Program-made: the position numbers and the translations under genes | Assembly: GCA_037355855.1 (NCBI GenBank) | Contig: CM074769.1 | Span: 1,860,001-1,924,000, forward strand | Length of the DNA stretch: 64,000 bases | Direction of reading: 5' to 3' | Origin: Pseudo-nitzschia pungens | Taxonomy: Eukaryota; Bacillariophyta; Bacillariophyceae; Bacillariales; Bacillariaceae | The notes under the pieces: model-generated | What the model was told of the DNA's origin: nothing | What the model saw: only the letters and a program-made list of their open reading frames with translations | Databases searched by the model: none | Shown: piece by piece, positions 21,693 through 31,842 of the stretch | How the letters are laid out: every line of letters starts with the position of its first letter | Numbering within the stretch: position 1 is the first letter of the stretch

Positions 21693-24600
21693 CCACCCCT
21701 CACTTACAGGATCGATACTCTGATTATATTCGTGACTCGAAAAAGAGGAGTTTTGAAGAAGGTCAATTAGAGGATCGAGATTGTAAGTGGAGCAGTCTAT
21801 GTTGTGGACTTTGGGGGTGTGTGGTTGGGTTGCTTTGTTTGTGTTGTCGACTTTTTCTGTGTTGGGTATATTATGGTGTCTGTATTGTGGTGGTAAACGT
21901 CCCATAAATATATCCGTATGTTCGTAGAATTTAGTTCGACCAGTGGGTTTGCTCAGGGTGTCGCTGTAATTCTCATCAGATCTAGTTTCAACAAATTCGA
22001 TGAATTCATCATCTGTCCATTGGAGGATAACAAAGTGTTTCATTTCAACGTGCCGTGTGCGGCGAGTGGGTTGATGGGCATTGGCCATTCTGACGCCTCC
22101 ATGGTTGTCAGCTATGATCGGTGTTGCTGTTGGTTGGGGAATCAGTAGTTCATCGAGGATCCAACGTAGGTATAGCGCTGCTTTTCCAGCGTCTGCCATG
22201 TTACAAAATTCGGCTTCCGTAGAGCTCTGGGCGATTGTAGGTTGAAGGCGTGTTCTGTAGTAGACCGCTGCTCCAGCTAGGAGGATAACAATGCCGCCCA
22301 TAGATCTGCGTTGAAGTCGGTCTGATGCCCATGTTGTATCGCATGCACCGAGGAGTTGTAGTGGGTTACTGTTTGTGCGGAATTTGGCAAGAGAGCAATG
22401 TGGTGAGATTGGTTTTGGTGGTTCCATATAGGGTAGGTCATCTCTAGGTGTTGGGCGCCAGTAGGTGAGACCATAGTGTTTGGTGGCTAGGAGGTATGCG
22501 TAGACCTGCTTTACTGCTTCATAGTGGATTTTAGCTGGTTGATGGGAGTGTTGACTGAGTGTAATGACGGCGATAGATATGTCGACTCGACAGATTGTGA
22601 GGGCATAGATGAGTTCGCCTATACATTGTCGGTAGCTGAATCCCATAGCTTGTTCCAGTTTCAGGCTGTCCTTGGGGTTTGTTGGGCCTTGCGTTGTTTG
22701 GAGTTCTTTTTGGTAGGTTGGGTCTTCCCGCATAGGGGTTGGAGGCTTTCGTGTGTTCAATGTTTGCCATCCATGGTGGTCCACTATTTTCTCGATGTAA
22801 GTTTGGCAATGGAGATGGTTGAAATGGCGTGTTTGGTCAACATGTACACCGTTGAATTTCCTAATCGTTCCCAAAATATTGAGTGGATTGGTCATTCGGC
22901 GTTGGATTTGATCTCGTATTTCATCACAGACTTTTTCATCTTTGTTGGCAATGAGGAAGTCGTCGACTTGACGTAGTATCAGTGTGAGGTTGCCGTCTGC
23001 ATCGTGTTTATAATAAAGGCAAGGTTCGTGAGTAGTAGGTTTAAATCCCATTTCCGTAACAAGCAGTTTTGAAATATACTTATCCCAAAGGCGGGGGGAT
23101 TCAGGGTGTCCCTGGAGGGCTTTATTGATTGGGATTACATATCCTGCTGGGATAGGGGGTCGGCCGAGACATTCAGTCCACCATTGTTGGAAGGGGGCGT
23201 CGACTTTCATGTAGAATGGACTCTTGGGTGCTGGCGCTTCAGCAAAGGCGTTGCCTACGTCGTATCCGACGCATTTTAGGTTGAGGGCCGCAGATATGGC
23301 CCATGTAAGTCGATGCACTGGTTGTTCCACACAGGCTGCGTAAGTCTCTGCAAGTGTGACAGCTTTACCATATCGTTTGCCGCCATTACACGTGCCCCGA
23401 GACTTCTGGATGGATTTGCCGGTGAGGGGATCTTCTTTGTATAGGTATGTCCAGACCCAGGGTAGGATTGTCATTCCAGGTGTAGGTTCGATGGGATCAC
23501 TAAACATACCGACCTTATGGTAGCGGTTGAGTTGCTTCCATTCTGAGTTTAGAAATCCACTCCATTCTGGCGTGCCTTGGAGTGTGCGTCGGGTGAGTTT
23601 CGATATTGACACCTGAAGGTTGGTTGTGGTCGGGGAGTCAATGGAATGAGGCCATTGAGTTTTGTCCGGCCACAGGTCTTGGTTGTTGTTGATGTTGTGG
23701 AGGTGATGGGCTATGACATTTAACTGATCTGCTTGCATTGTAGGGATACCTTCTCCGTTGAGTGCGAAGCCTGTAAGGGTACCGAAGGTGAATTTGATGG
23801 TGCGTTTGCGTTGTTTTCTGGCATTTTCGATTATGTCCACTATATCGCGAGGGGTGTTTACAGGGGTATTATCCACTGTGGTGACAATGGTTCCACGGAG
23901 GTGGCGTTTCCAGTTGCGGATGCGCGTATGGGCCGTTGTGCCTATCTGGAGGTTTATTAGTTCTACGGAGTTAGAGAGATCAGGGTGACTCTTGACGATG
24001 AATCCCATCGTTGGGTGGAATCCAGTTGTGGTTGCAAGTGGGAGAGTGTATGAGATCTCTGACATGAACATGTTGGTGGAGATGTCCAAGGTTTCGAGGT
24101 CTGGGAGGATGGTTGAGATGTCAGGGCGTTCGAATTTGGTTCGGTGGATATGGGCAGTTTGTCGGAGTTGAGCGGATACACGTGCTGCCGCCGCTGCCGT
24201 GTATGGGCGTGGTGACGTTTGGATGATTTCTTCGATAATATTGGTTGCGTTGCATGGTTCGATATCCTTGACGTTGCAGTTCTCAACTTTACCTGTCGTA
24301 GTGTGGTTTGCATGGTCATCCTCTGTGAAGACTGATAGTAGATGAGATGCCGCCGGTGAGCGATTGTTGGGCGTCTCACCATATTGGAGTTCATCTTTGG
24401 AGTCATGGCGTGCTGTCTTCTCCGTGCGTGTATGGACATCGAAGTATCGTATGTTGTCTGTGGTGCCAGCGTACCCCAAGAAGATGCCATCATATGTCCA
24501 GGGGTTAGTTGTTGTTGGTCGGGTCCCTGGCTTTTTCGCAGTGATTCGAGAGCCAAATGTAATGAGGTTATCCATCAATGGGATCCGGCCTGTGTATGCT

Positions 24601-26738
24601 TGCATGGGGGTCATGTCGATGACGCTGTGGTACGTTCGGTTGTACAGCCACGTTGCGTGTAGGAGGGCATCTGTCCAATATTCCGAGCCAAGTCCTGCTG
24701 AGTAAAGAAGGCATCTGATGCGTTCTTTAATGGTTCGGTGGGGGCGTTCTGCCATTCCATTTTGCGAGGAGGCGTCCGTAGCTGTGTGGGTGGTATCGTA
24801 TCCATGTTTGCTGGCGGTGCATCGAAATTGATAGGAGTTGGAGAGTTCTCCTCCACCATCAGTCATGATAGTACACGGGAGGTGATCCGCGGAAATGTCC
24901 ATCAGGTAGGAGCGGTCTGTTTCGTGGAGATTGTAGTGGCAGTCGCGGATCGTGTTGGCCGCTATGCGGGATTTTGCGAGGTACCCATCTTTGGAGGTGG
25001 TGATAATTGCCTTGCTTGGATCAGTTTGGCGGATCCCATGTTTGTGTAGGAATTTCTCGATGATTTCGATTGGTGGTGCTTTGGATTTAATCGGGAATGT
25101 CCAGAGGGCGCGTGTGGCGGCGTCGATAATGGTGAGGAAGCCGATGTATCCCTGACGACTCTTCTTGAGGGTAGCTTTCGGTTTGGCATTTTGATGTAGC
25201 ACTTCCTGAAGGTTGGTGGGGCCGCTGACAAAGGATAAGTCCATATGGAAGGATTGGGCGGGGATGAAGTTCTCCTTTTTATTGGGGTTTGTTTTTCCTT
25301 TGTATTTAGTCATTTTGGCTTTCTCGCAGAATGGGCATTTGAAGAACGGGACACGAGAAGGGAGTGAGGGTATACCTTCTACGACCTGTTGGGTTTTGTA
25401 AAGGGTAGAGGGAGATACGTGTCCATAGCGCTGATGCCACAGTTCGAGGTTCTTAAGGGCTTTGGAGAGACCGCTAGTCCACGTTTTGGTTTGTGATTTG
25501 TCGGTACTTATCTTGGTGGGTGTCAGGGAGTTGACAGTAGTGGCAACTGCATTGATTCGAGTGGTGTTAACGTGTTTGGCGATGTGTTTGTTTTCTGTAT
25601 CACCATGATTGGAGGTGTCGATAAGGACTTTGTTGGGGGTGTACCATTCGCCATTTGCTGTTCGTGCTGTTGTAATGGATTCAATAATATTATTATGTTC
25701 ATCTGTAAAGCTGACAGCGCCGGTACCACTGATGGTTCCATTCTGTGTAAACGCGTAGTGGGACTGTTGGTGTTGGTAGTGGTCAGGGGAGAGTACGGTT
25801 CCACTTGAGTCTGGAGTGTAGATAGTGCGCCAACGCATGATTGTACCTTGGTCTGAGATAATTTTAATAAGCCCTTCACCCAGAGCGAGGAGGGTTGTGG
25901 GATTGTTTTCGTTATGAGAGAATACTCCAACCTGTTCTGGTATTTTATATGGGGTGTACTTGTGGAGTATGTGTCGATCATTGGTAGCGGAGATGTTGGC
26001 GCCGGTATCCGCTTGAAGTGGGAATGTTTTTAACTTCATTTTTTGTGTATTAGAGGTTGTGGTTGGCGTGTCGGAGTCGTGTCCGTCTGGATGGTTGGTG
26101 GAGTGTGATGGCGTGGGTGGAAGTGCGAGTACTAATTTCTGTTTATTTCCTCTGTATTTGCGTCGAGTGATGTGATTAGTCATACGGATTGTTGGGGTGG
26201 GGCTATATTCTGCGAGAGTGTCCTGGGTGTAGTGGAATGGCGTTAATTGGGTCTTAACGGTTTCTGTCGGGACCGTGGTGGGATTTTCGGGTTCATTTAT
26301 CTTCGGCGCCGTATGCGTAAATTGCGTCATTGTTTCAATTTTGGGTGTGGGACTGAGGGGTTTGGTGAGTGTGGGAGAGGGGTTTGGATGCATAGATGTA
26401 TTCGTGTACGGATTTGTTGTATGGGTACATGTAGTCGTGGAGTGATGTGTTTTATGTATACGTTTTGTGGGTGTTGTGGGGTCACATAGGTTTTGAGGTG
26501 AAGGTTGTAGTTTGGTTGGTGGTTGGGTTGTAGTGGGGGAGGCTGTGGTAGGTTCATTATTTCGTATAGTTTTCAAGTTCCGCTGTTTGTTGTTGTGGTT
26601 GTCACCATGGTGGGTAGTAGAGTATAACTCAAGGTCAGGGTGGTCTGGGCGTCCGCCGTTGATGAAGTTCGTGTATTGGATGTGGGGGTCCAGTAGTTTT
26701 GGTTTTGGCCGAGCCGCGTGGGAGACTCGGCATGGATC
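21660..26738 (-). CDS. pol: Copia Pol: protease, integrase, reverse transcriptase, RNase H
   Basis: The frame is open from directly after the Gag TAG (26739-26741) to 21660. It has no ATG near its start, so expression by stop readthrough is the simplest model. After a Thr/Pro/Asn-rich linker comes an aspartic protease with PLQADTGANIS. The integrase follows, with its zinc-binding region LWHQRYGHVSPS ... FFKCPFC. Its catalytic core carries IMTDGGGE and ASSQNGMAERPHRT. The reverse transcriptase includes YDVGNAFAEAPAPKSPFYMKV and the active site LRQVDDFLIA (usual form YVDD). RNase H has LGACDTTWASD and SSTEAEFCNMA. Domain order places it in Ty1/copia. All key acidic residues that I can see are present. 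It ends within the 3' LTR. Confidence 0.93.
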   Translation of the reverse strand, partial: DPCRVSHAARPKPKLLDPHIQYTNFINGGRPDHPDLELYSTTHHGDNHNNKQRNLKTIRNNEPTTASPTTTQPPTKLQPSPQNLCDPTTPTKRIHKTHHSTTTCTHTTNPYTNTSMHPNPSPTLTKPLSPTPKIETMTQFTHTAPKINEPENPTTVPTETVKTQLTPFHYTQDTLAEYSPTPTIRMTNHITRRKYRGNKQKLVLALPPTPSHSTNHPDGHDSDTPTTTSNTQKMKLKTFPLQADTGANISATNDRHILHKYTPYKIPEQVGVFSHNENNPTTLLALGEGLIKIISDQGTIMRWRTIYTPDSSGTVLSPDHYQHQQSHYAFTQNGTISGTGAVSFTDEHNNIIESITTARTANGEWYTPNKVLIDTSNHGDTENKHIAKHVNTTRINAVATTVNSLTPTKISTDKSQTKTWTSGLSKALKNLELWHQRYGHVSPSTLYKTQQVVEGIPSLPSRVPFFKCPFCEKAKMTKYKGKTNPNKKENFIPAQSFHMDLSFVSGPTNLQEVLHQNAKPKATLKKSRQGYIGFLTIIDAATRALWTFPIKSKAPPIEIIEKFLHKHGIRQTDPSKAIITTSKDGYLAKSRIAANTIRDCHYNLHETDRSYLMDISADHLPCTIMTDGGGELSNSYQFRCTASKHGYDTTHTATDASSQNGMAERPHRTIKERIRCLLYSAGLGSEYWTDALLHATWLYNRTYHSVIDMTPMQAYTGRIPLMDNLITFGSRITAKKPGTRPTTTNPWTYDGIFLGYAGTTDNIRYFDVHTRTEKTARHDSKDELQYGETPNNRSPAASHLLSVFTEDDHANHTTTGKVENCNVKDIEPCNATNIIEEIIQTSPRPYTAAAAARVSAQLRQTAHIHRTKFERPDISTILPDLETLDISTNMFMSEISYTLPLATTTGFHPTMGFIVKSHPDLSNSVELINLQIGTTAHTRIRNWKRHLRGTIVTTVDNTPVNTPRDIVDIIENARKQRKRTIKFTFGTLTGFALNGEGIPTMQADQLNVIAHHLHNINNNQDLWPDKTQWPHSIDSPTTTNLQVSISKLTRRTLQGTPEWSGFLNSEWKQLNRYHKVGMFSDPIEPTPGMTILPWVWTYLYKEDPLTGKSIQKSRGTCNGGKRYGKAVTLAETYAACVEQPVHRLTWAISAALNLKCVGYDVGNAFAEAPAPKSPFYMKVDAPFQQWWTECLGRPPIPAGYVIPINKALQGHPESPRLWDKYISKLLVTEMGFKPTTHEPCLYYKHDADGNLTLILRQVDDFLIANKDEKVCDEIRDQIQRRMTNPLNILGTIRKFNGVHVDQTRHFNHLHCQTYIEKIVDHHGWQTLNTRKPPTPMREDPTYQKELQTTQGPTNPKDSLKLEQAMGFSYRQCIGELIYALTICRVDISIAVITLSQHSHQPAKIHYEAVKQVYAYLLATKHYGLTYWRPTPRDDLPYMEPPKPISPHCSLAKFRTNSNPLQLLGACDTTWASDRLQRRSMGGIVILLAGAAVYYRTRLQPTIAQSSTEAEFCNMADAGKAALYLRWILDELLIPQPTATPIIADNHGGVRMANAHQPTRRTRHVEMKHFVILQWTDDEFIEFVETRSDENYSDTLSKPTGRTKFYEHTDIFMGRLPPQYRHHNIPNTEKVDNTNKATQPHTPKVHNIDCSTYNLDPLIDLLQNSSFSSHEYNQSIDPVSEGWCEDESRIDSE

Positions 26739-29270
26739 CTATTCGTCGTGGTCTGGATCCATGGCGTGGACATATATCTCACGGTGTGCTTCGTGGTCGG
26801 CTTCACTGATTGGGATGTGTTTGATATTTGTATCAACTAATTTCACGACGTTTTTGAGGTTCATGGTTCGGTATTTGTCGGCGTTAGTTTTGAATTCTTT
26901 CGCGTGAGTTTTGGCGTATTCGGTGATGTGGTGATATTGGGCGCCAATGCGGCAGATTTGATCTCCAATATTGTGGCCATACATCTTACAGCAATTGCAT
27001 TGTGTCTTATTTTTGTATTCGAAGCGTGGTTTTGCCGCGTCTACTCTGTGGATTTTGGGGTGAAGTGGTGTGGTTTCGGGTGGGGAAAAGTTGGCGATGG
27101 GATAGTCTAGGAGAAAGTTCAGCATACCGGTGAGTTGGAGTTGGCGTGGGAGGGGTGTGGAGTGTGCATTTGGAGATGTGCGGCGGTGTGTGTCCAATTG
27201 TGTCATGAGGCATAGACCAGCTGGAAAGTTGTGGTGTTGCATGGCTTGGTGAGCCATTTCGTAACTTTGATCGAGTTCGGAGTAATGGTGTTGTTGTGTG
27301 AGTTCGCACTTGCGGACGAACGTTTGGAGTTTGCCGATGTATGTGCTGGGGTCATCCGTAGTGTCCCATTTAGGTCCCCATCCGGTTTGGGTTGGGCGGA
27401 GGTATGATAGGGATGTGCGTGCGATTGCATATAGTGCTTCGTATCCTTGTTGAGTGTGCTGGTATGGCGAGAGAAGTCCTCGAAGGAGTGTGTTTTCGGG
27501 GGGAATAAGGAGTTTAAGCACGCGATGTAGATATGCACTGATCTTTGTGATGTTCTCATTTGTTTCAGGGTGTTTTGTAGGGAGGCAGGAGTGAGTGACA
27601 TGGAGTTGATCAAGTGGTGTGATTGGAAGGCTTTCAATTAAGAAGGCGGATTGAATATCCTGGTATAGAGCAGTGAATTCCATGTCCGTGAGGTATCTGT
27701 TGTCGGTTGGGATAAGGTTGGGGTCGAGTTGTCGTTTTTCGAGGTTGTTGATGGATCGGCTAATACGGTGGTTCATCTTATGTTCGGTTTCGTTGCGTTG
27801 CTGTTCGAGGTGAGTGTCAAATTTCTGTTGGTTGCGAATTAATCCTTTTTGGTGGTGGGGAAATTTGGGTGGAGTCTGGCGTGGGTCTGGGGGAGGGGAG
27901 TCGACGCTGTCTGTATCTGAAAGTGTGGGTGGTAGGATCGGTTTAGGTGTGGTGGTAGTTTGTGTGTTGGCGGCGTCGTTTGTAGTGGTAGAGTTGGTGT
28001 TATTGTTCAGGTTAATGTGTGTGATGGCATTCTGAATATATTCGGCGAGGGTTTCGGAATCGGTGATAAATGATTCCATTTTTAGGTTGATGTGGCTTTG
28101 GAAGGCTTCAGATGAGGTGATGGCGTCGATTCGATCGGTTATGATTGAATGGATTGTTTTGTCTTCAGTGGTGTATTGACGTATTTGGGCTGGGATTGTT
28201 GATTCTAGTTGGCGGCGCTGAATGGCGATATCATCTCTGGTGGCAGTAAGTTCTTTTCTTGTGTCGGAGGTGATTGTCTGTAGATCGGTGGTGATACGTT
28301 GGAGTTGATTGTTTGCATGTTGTGTAATGGAGTTTTTAAGGTGTTGGGTGTCGGTGTGTTGTGCGCGGAGGTTTTGTTTGATGGTTGTTTCGATGTCGTT
28401 TTGTGCGCGTCGAATGATGGTATCTTTGATGCTCTGGATGATTTTGGTACGATCAATGTCATTAAGTTTGGTGAGTATCATTGTTTCCATTTGTTCTTCG
28501 GCCGCAACGAGGTGTGTGGTTGCTGTGTCAGAGATTCGTTGGTCGAGGTTGTTGGTGGTGTTGGTGAGTTGTTGGTGGTATTTTTGTTGTTGTTGTTCAG
28601 TCTTCAATGCAATTTGCTCGGAGAGTTGATTGAGGGTGGTGATGGCTTTGGTTGTTGACTTTTGGATTGCAGCTAGGGTGTCTTTGGATGAAGTGCCGGA
28701 TGTTCTTGTGGAGAGGGTGCTGGTTTCATCTTTGAGGGAGGAAAGGATTGATGTGGCTTTGTCGATGCGAACGTCGAGAGCCCAGGTGGTGGAAGTGGCT
28801 AGGGACAATTCCTTTTCCAGTTGGGACGCTTTGTCGATGGCTTTGTTGAGGTTGTTGGTGGGTTTAGTAAGTTCTTGGTATTGGTCAGTGAGATTGTTGA
28901 TGGTGTTTTCGAGTAGTTGGAATTTGCGTTGCCATTGTTGGTTGTTTCTGGTGATGGCTTTGTTGATAAGGTCTTGAGTGGGGTTGGTGTCTGTGTTAGT
29001 AATGGTTCGGATCTCATTGTCGATGTGTTCGAAACCTTTGTCGAATTCGGCGATCTGTTCGTCAACTGAGGGTGTGGTGGTTGTGGCGGCGGTGTACTCT
29101 TGTGCGAGGGTAGTGGCGAGGTTTTTAGGTTGGGGGGGAATGGACGCTGAGGAGTCGGAGTTAGTTGTCGTAGTGGATTGGTTGTCATCTGGGTTGGGTT
29201 CTTCGGGTTCTGGGTCGGGTTCTGGTTCGGTTTTTGGTGGGGAAGAGGGTGGGGGGGGGGGTGTCTTCAT
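26739..29270 (-). CDS. gag: Copia Gag-like protein with long coiled coil and Cys/His knuckle
   Basis: The 843-residue ORF starts at the ATG at 29268-29270 in MKTPPPPPSSPP and ends at TAG (26739-26741). An acidic Pro/Glu linker is followed by about 400 residues with heptad-like Leu/Ile spacing and many Gln, Asn and Thr (for example NLDQRISDTATTHLVAAEEQ), predicted to be coiled coil. The C-terminal third is compact and may be the capsid domain. Near residue 755 is a Cys/His motif CNCCKMYGHNIGDQIC (CX2CX4HX6C), a variant of the retroviral zinc knuckle CX2CX4HX4C. Its start overlaps ORF0 in another frame at an 11-C run, so ORF0 and this ORF may form one Gag. Pol continues in the same frame after the stop. 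Confidence 0.85.
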   Translation of the reverse strand: MKTPPPPPSSPPKTEPEPDPEPEEPNPDDNQSTTTTNSDSSASIPPQPKNLATTLAQEYTAATTTTPSVDEQIAEFDKGFEHIDNEIRTITNTDTNPTQDLINKAITRNNQQWQRKFQLLENTINNLTDQYQELTKPTNNLNKAIDKASQLEKELSLATSTTWALDVRIDKATSILSSLKDETSTLSTRTSGTSSKDTLAAIQKSTTKAITTLNQLSEQIALKTEQQQQKYHQQLTNTTNNLDQRISDTATTHLVAAEEQMETMILTKLNDIDRTKIIQSIKDTIIRRAQNDIETTIKQNLRAQHTDTQHLKNSITQHANNQLQRITTDLQTITSDTRKELTATRDDIAIQRRQLESTIPAQIRQYTTEDKTIHSIITDRIDAITSSEAFQSHINLKMESFITDSETLAEYIQNAITHINLNNNTNSTTTNDAANTQTTTTPKPILPPTLSDTDSVDSPPPDPRQTPPKFPHHQKGLIRNQQKFDTHLEQQRNETEHKMNHRISRSINNLEKRQLDPNLIPTDNRYLTDMEFTALYQDIQSAFLIESLPITPLDQLHVTHSCLPTKHPETNENITKISAYLHRVLKLLIPPENTLLRGLLSPYQHTQQGYEALYAIARTSLSYLRPTQTGWGPKWDTTDDPSTYIGKLQTFVRKCELTQQHHYSELDQSYEMAHQAMQHHNFPAGLCLMTQLDTHRRTSPNAHSTPLPRQLQLTGMLNFLLDYPIANFSPPETTPLHPKIHRVDAAKPRFEYKNKTQCNCCKMYGHNIGDQICRIGAQYHHITEYAKTHAKEFKTNADKYRTMNLKNVVKLVDTNIKHIPISEADHEAHREIYVHAMDPDHDE

Positions 29271-29721
29271 GTGGGTTGATGTTGGTATGAAGGTAGTTCA
29301 GGAGTTTAGTGCTGTACAGGTATCTGGGATTGTCGTTCGTTTGGGTGGGTGGTGGGATTTGGAAGTGGTCCTTATGAAGAAGTGTTTGGAGTACTTCACC
29401 AAGGGCGGCTAGTTTGTCCAAATCCTCCATAATTGTTGTGTGGATAACGTCCATGAGGCTGATGTATGTTGGTCCAGTTGGAGGGTATTTTGGTTTGAAT
29501 TGGAATGTGGATGGAGCATATTCGGTGTTGTATGGAAATGAGAGTTCGATGGCTCTGATTTCGCGTGTGATGGTTCCGGGGTATGGGTAGAGTTGAAATT
29601 GTGGGTCTTTCGTAGGTTTGTTGGGTGGTTTGGAGGGGGTCATGTAGCGTTGAAGAGGGGTTTGTTTGGGGTCTTCTGCTGGGTGGTTCTTTTTCTTCTT
29701 TTGACGGGTTTTGACTGCCAT
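29185..29721 (-). CDS. Copia ORF0, probable N-terminal part of Gag in a shifted frame
   Basis: The 178-residue ORF starts at the ATG at 29719-29721 (MAVKTRQKKKKN) and is the first ORF after the 5' LTR. It has a basic N-terminus, then an ordered region with IELSFPYNTEYAPSTFQFKP and ISLMDVIHTTIMEDLDKL. Its last 28 codons overlap the Gag ORF in another frame, exactly over the 11-base C run at 29251-29261. A one-base slip there would join the two proteins. Either a homopolymer mutation or sequencing error split one Gag, or frameshifting is used. No family is recognised. Confidence 0.6.
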   Translation of the reverse strand: MAVKTRQKKKKNHPAEDPKQTPLQRYMTPSKPPNKPTKDPQFQLYPYPGTITREIRAIELSFPYNTEYAPSTFQFKPKYPPTGPTYISLMDVIHTTIMEDLDKLAALGEVLQTLLHKDHFQIPPPTQTNDNPRYLYSTKLLNYLHTNINPHEDTPPPTLFPTKNRTRTRPRTRRTQPR

Positions 29722-30054
29722 GGTGCTTTTTATTCTTGTTCTTGTTCTGTGTATCAAGAGGTATGTGTTGTTGTCTGGCAGGGGTGTGGTCGTTGTTGTC
29801 GGGGTGTCAGTGTTGTGGTGTTTATGTAGTGTTCTACGTGGTTTGGTACTTGATTGATATTTGTGTAGAAATCTACGTGATTTGGTACTCAACTGATGTG
29901 CGAATTTTTCACAAAAATTCCGCGAAAATACGCATGCGTCAAGAAGCGATCGAATGTGGTCAATTCGAGCTCGTTGGATGCGGTGAAAGCAGTAATCACT
30001 CTGCTGTGTTGTTGTTGACTAGTCTGTTGGGAGGAGGGTGATGAGAATTAGTCA

Positions 30055-30069
30055 ATGATGCTCATAACC
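30055..30069 (-). other. Candidate copia primer-binding site (half-tRNA type)
   Basis: Directly internal to the 5' LTR the element strand reads GGTTATGAGCATCATTG. Its complement GCTCATAACC matches the anticodon loop region of initiator tRNA-Met (CAT anticodon), not a tRNA 3' CCA end. Drosophila copia and yeast Ty5 prime from an internal half-tRNA-iMet in this way. The match is from memory of tRNA sequences, so it needs checking against the host tRNA. Confidence 0.55.
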
Positions 30070-30167
30070 TGCAAAATGTACGTATGCTCTCTACTGTCGA
30101 TATAATCGCATGTATTTAGTAAAGAGTGAGGTATTTATTCACTATCTATTCGGGATTCATCCTCACA
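30070..30167 (-). repeat. Copia 5' LTR (98 bp)
   Basis: Identical partner of 21595-21692, with TG...CA ends, and followed by the target duplication AAGAT. Confidence 0.95.
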
Positions 30168-30172
30168 AAGAT

Positions 30173-31837
30173 TACCGAAAGCTCCATCAACGAAAGCATC
30201 TGTCGCTTGTTTTCAACAACTGTCACCTTGTCAACGAACCAATCATAACTTAGTAAGTTACCGTATCACATCATCTGTTTCCCGCCCGTAATTTTTATGT
30301 TTTTTCTTCTTGCCTATCAGGCGAAGACACATATTCGTTGTTGTCTCTAGCTGTTATCTTCGATAGGCTGCTGAAGACTGCTCTCCAATCCTGACAGTGA
30401 TCCTTCTTCTCTGCAAAACCTTCTGTACCGTAGATCCATCGTTGGGTGCGAATTGCTTGCTTTCGCGGGTGACCCAGCTCTTGCGACTACCACTTTGATC
30501 GAGTGTCGACAAACATGAAGAAACGCTCTTTTTTCTCCGTATCTCTAATGAATGATCATCCACACCGATTGTTCGGGCGGATGTTGTCATGGTATATTGG
30601 TTCATGGGGAATCTATGGTGAAGGCGATGGTTAAGGCAAAGAGCGAGCGTGAATCGTGACGCTCTAATTATTGCCATTCATAGATTGGCACTCTTGCCTA
30701 CGGTTGGGTGTTGGGCTGGGTTGCACTCTCAGTCCCGAACGTCCCGCGACATTATCTGTCCACCGTCCATGCGCAGAGTGTTCATCACCAGAGGTTCACA
30801 TCGACAAACCTACTGCAGCAGCAGCGTCGAAAGTCTCAGACATACGAATCAAACGTCGGCAGTCGATGAGCAACAATAGCAGAAGCGCCAGAGTTCACAG
30901 CAACACCGGCGCCGAGCCAGAGCCGAGCAGCATCGAGCGAATCCAGCGGCAGCAAATTGAAGAACGACGGCAAATCCAGTTCTATGGAATTTACAAAGCA
31001 GTTTGGGCTGAATACAACTGCGGCAGCAAATTGAAGGCACCTCGAAGACAATAGTAATACAGTCTTAGCTGCTACCGATGAATCAATAATGCGGGGCTGA
31101 ACAGTGAGTACGGGTTGGGCCTGTATCGAATATTCGGTTTTGTACCGAGTGCGGGTGTCCGAACACAGCCCGGAAAATAATCAGTAAAAGTGATGACCAA
31201 GCTATATTGAAGTGCGGGCGGAATATAAAACAGTTAGGGTTTGGTCTGTTTTTGCGAAGTAATACGTAGCGACAGTGTCTGTCTACAACAGCAAAAGCAT
31301 CGAACGTCAACTGCAACGGTGGCGAGTCTACAGAGTCGGTACAGAATTACTGCATCTACATGAGCGGTTGCTATAACAGTAGCTATACAGCCATTTTTCT
31401 TCAGCAATGCCGGAGTTCTATGAATAACTTTTGATATTTCGAAACGGGTTCTGATTAGCATGTACTTCGTATTTGTTAAAGCTTTCGTTCTTATACTTTC
31501 TATCCTTAGCCGTTGTTTGGAGGGCCCGTACGATCGTGTAGATTTTATACTAGGTGTGAGATTGTGGTGGTGTTTTAACTTTGGCTTACTTTTAAATTGT
31601 GAGCAGAAATGAGTCCACTCTAATTTTCTAAATTCACTAAATTTTGTTTCTTTTGTTTTGTTTGTCTCTCGATCACGCGCATCACGCGCATTCTCGTGTT
31701 ATTTATTGTTTTCTTTATTCCGGTCCATTCATTCCAAGCCCCATATATTTGTGTACTGGCTCCTGTAGAAATGCACTTAAGCTATTGTAGATTCGGTACT
31801 TAACCTTTTATTTTTAGTTCTTGGGAATGTTGGACCG
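30173..31837. other. Region between copia and gypsy-1, no firm gene
   Basis: A minus-strand frame 30354-30590 (78 codons from MTTSARTIGVDD) has ordinary-looking codon use, but no family is recognised and it is not called. Plus-strand frames at 30649-31054 look like shadows. AAGTTACCGTA lies near 30252. The region is otherwise unremarkable. Confidence 0.4.
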
Positions 31838-31842
31838 GTAGG

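Larger units (their letters stand above)
21595..30167 (-). mobile_element. Full-length Ty1/copia-type LTR retrotransposon
   Basis: The element is on the minus strand and is bounded by two 98-bp LTRs (21595-21692 and 30070-30167) that are identical by eye. Its 5-bp target duplication is AAGAT (21590-21594 and 30168-30172). LTR ends are TG...CA. Internal order in transcription is a candidate primer site, ORF0, a Gag-like ORF, then protease-integrase-RT-RNase H, the order diagnostic for copia. Identical LTRs indicate a recent insertion. Two oddities are a poly-C tract where ORF0 meets Gag in another frame, and a single in-frame TAG between Gag and Pol. The LTRs are very short for the class. Confidence 0.95.

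Noticed and set aside
30354..30590. 78-codon minus-strand ORF (MTTSARTIGVDD)
   Set aside because: Codon use is plausible but there is no family, partner exon or conservation to support it.
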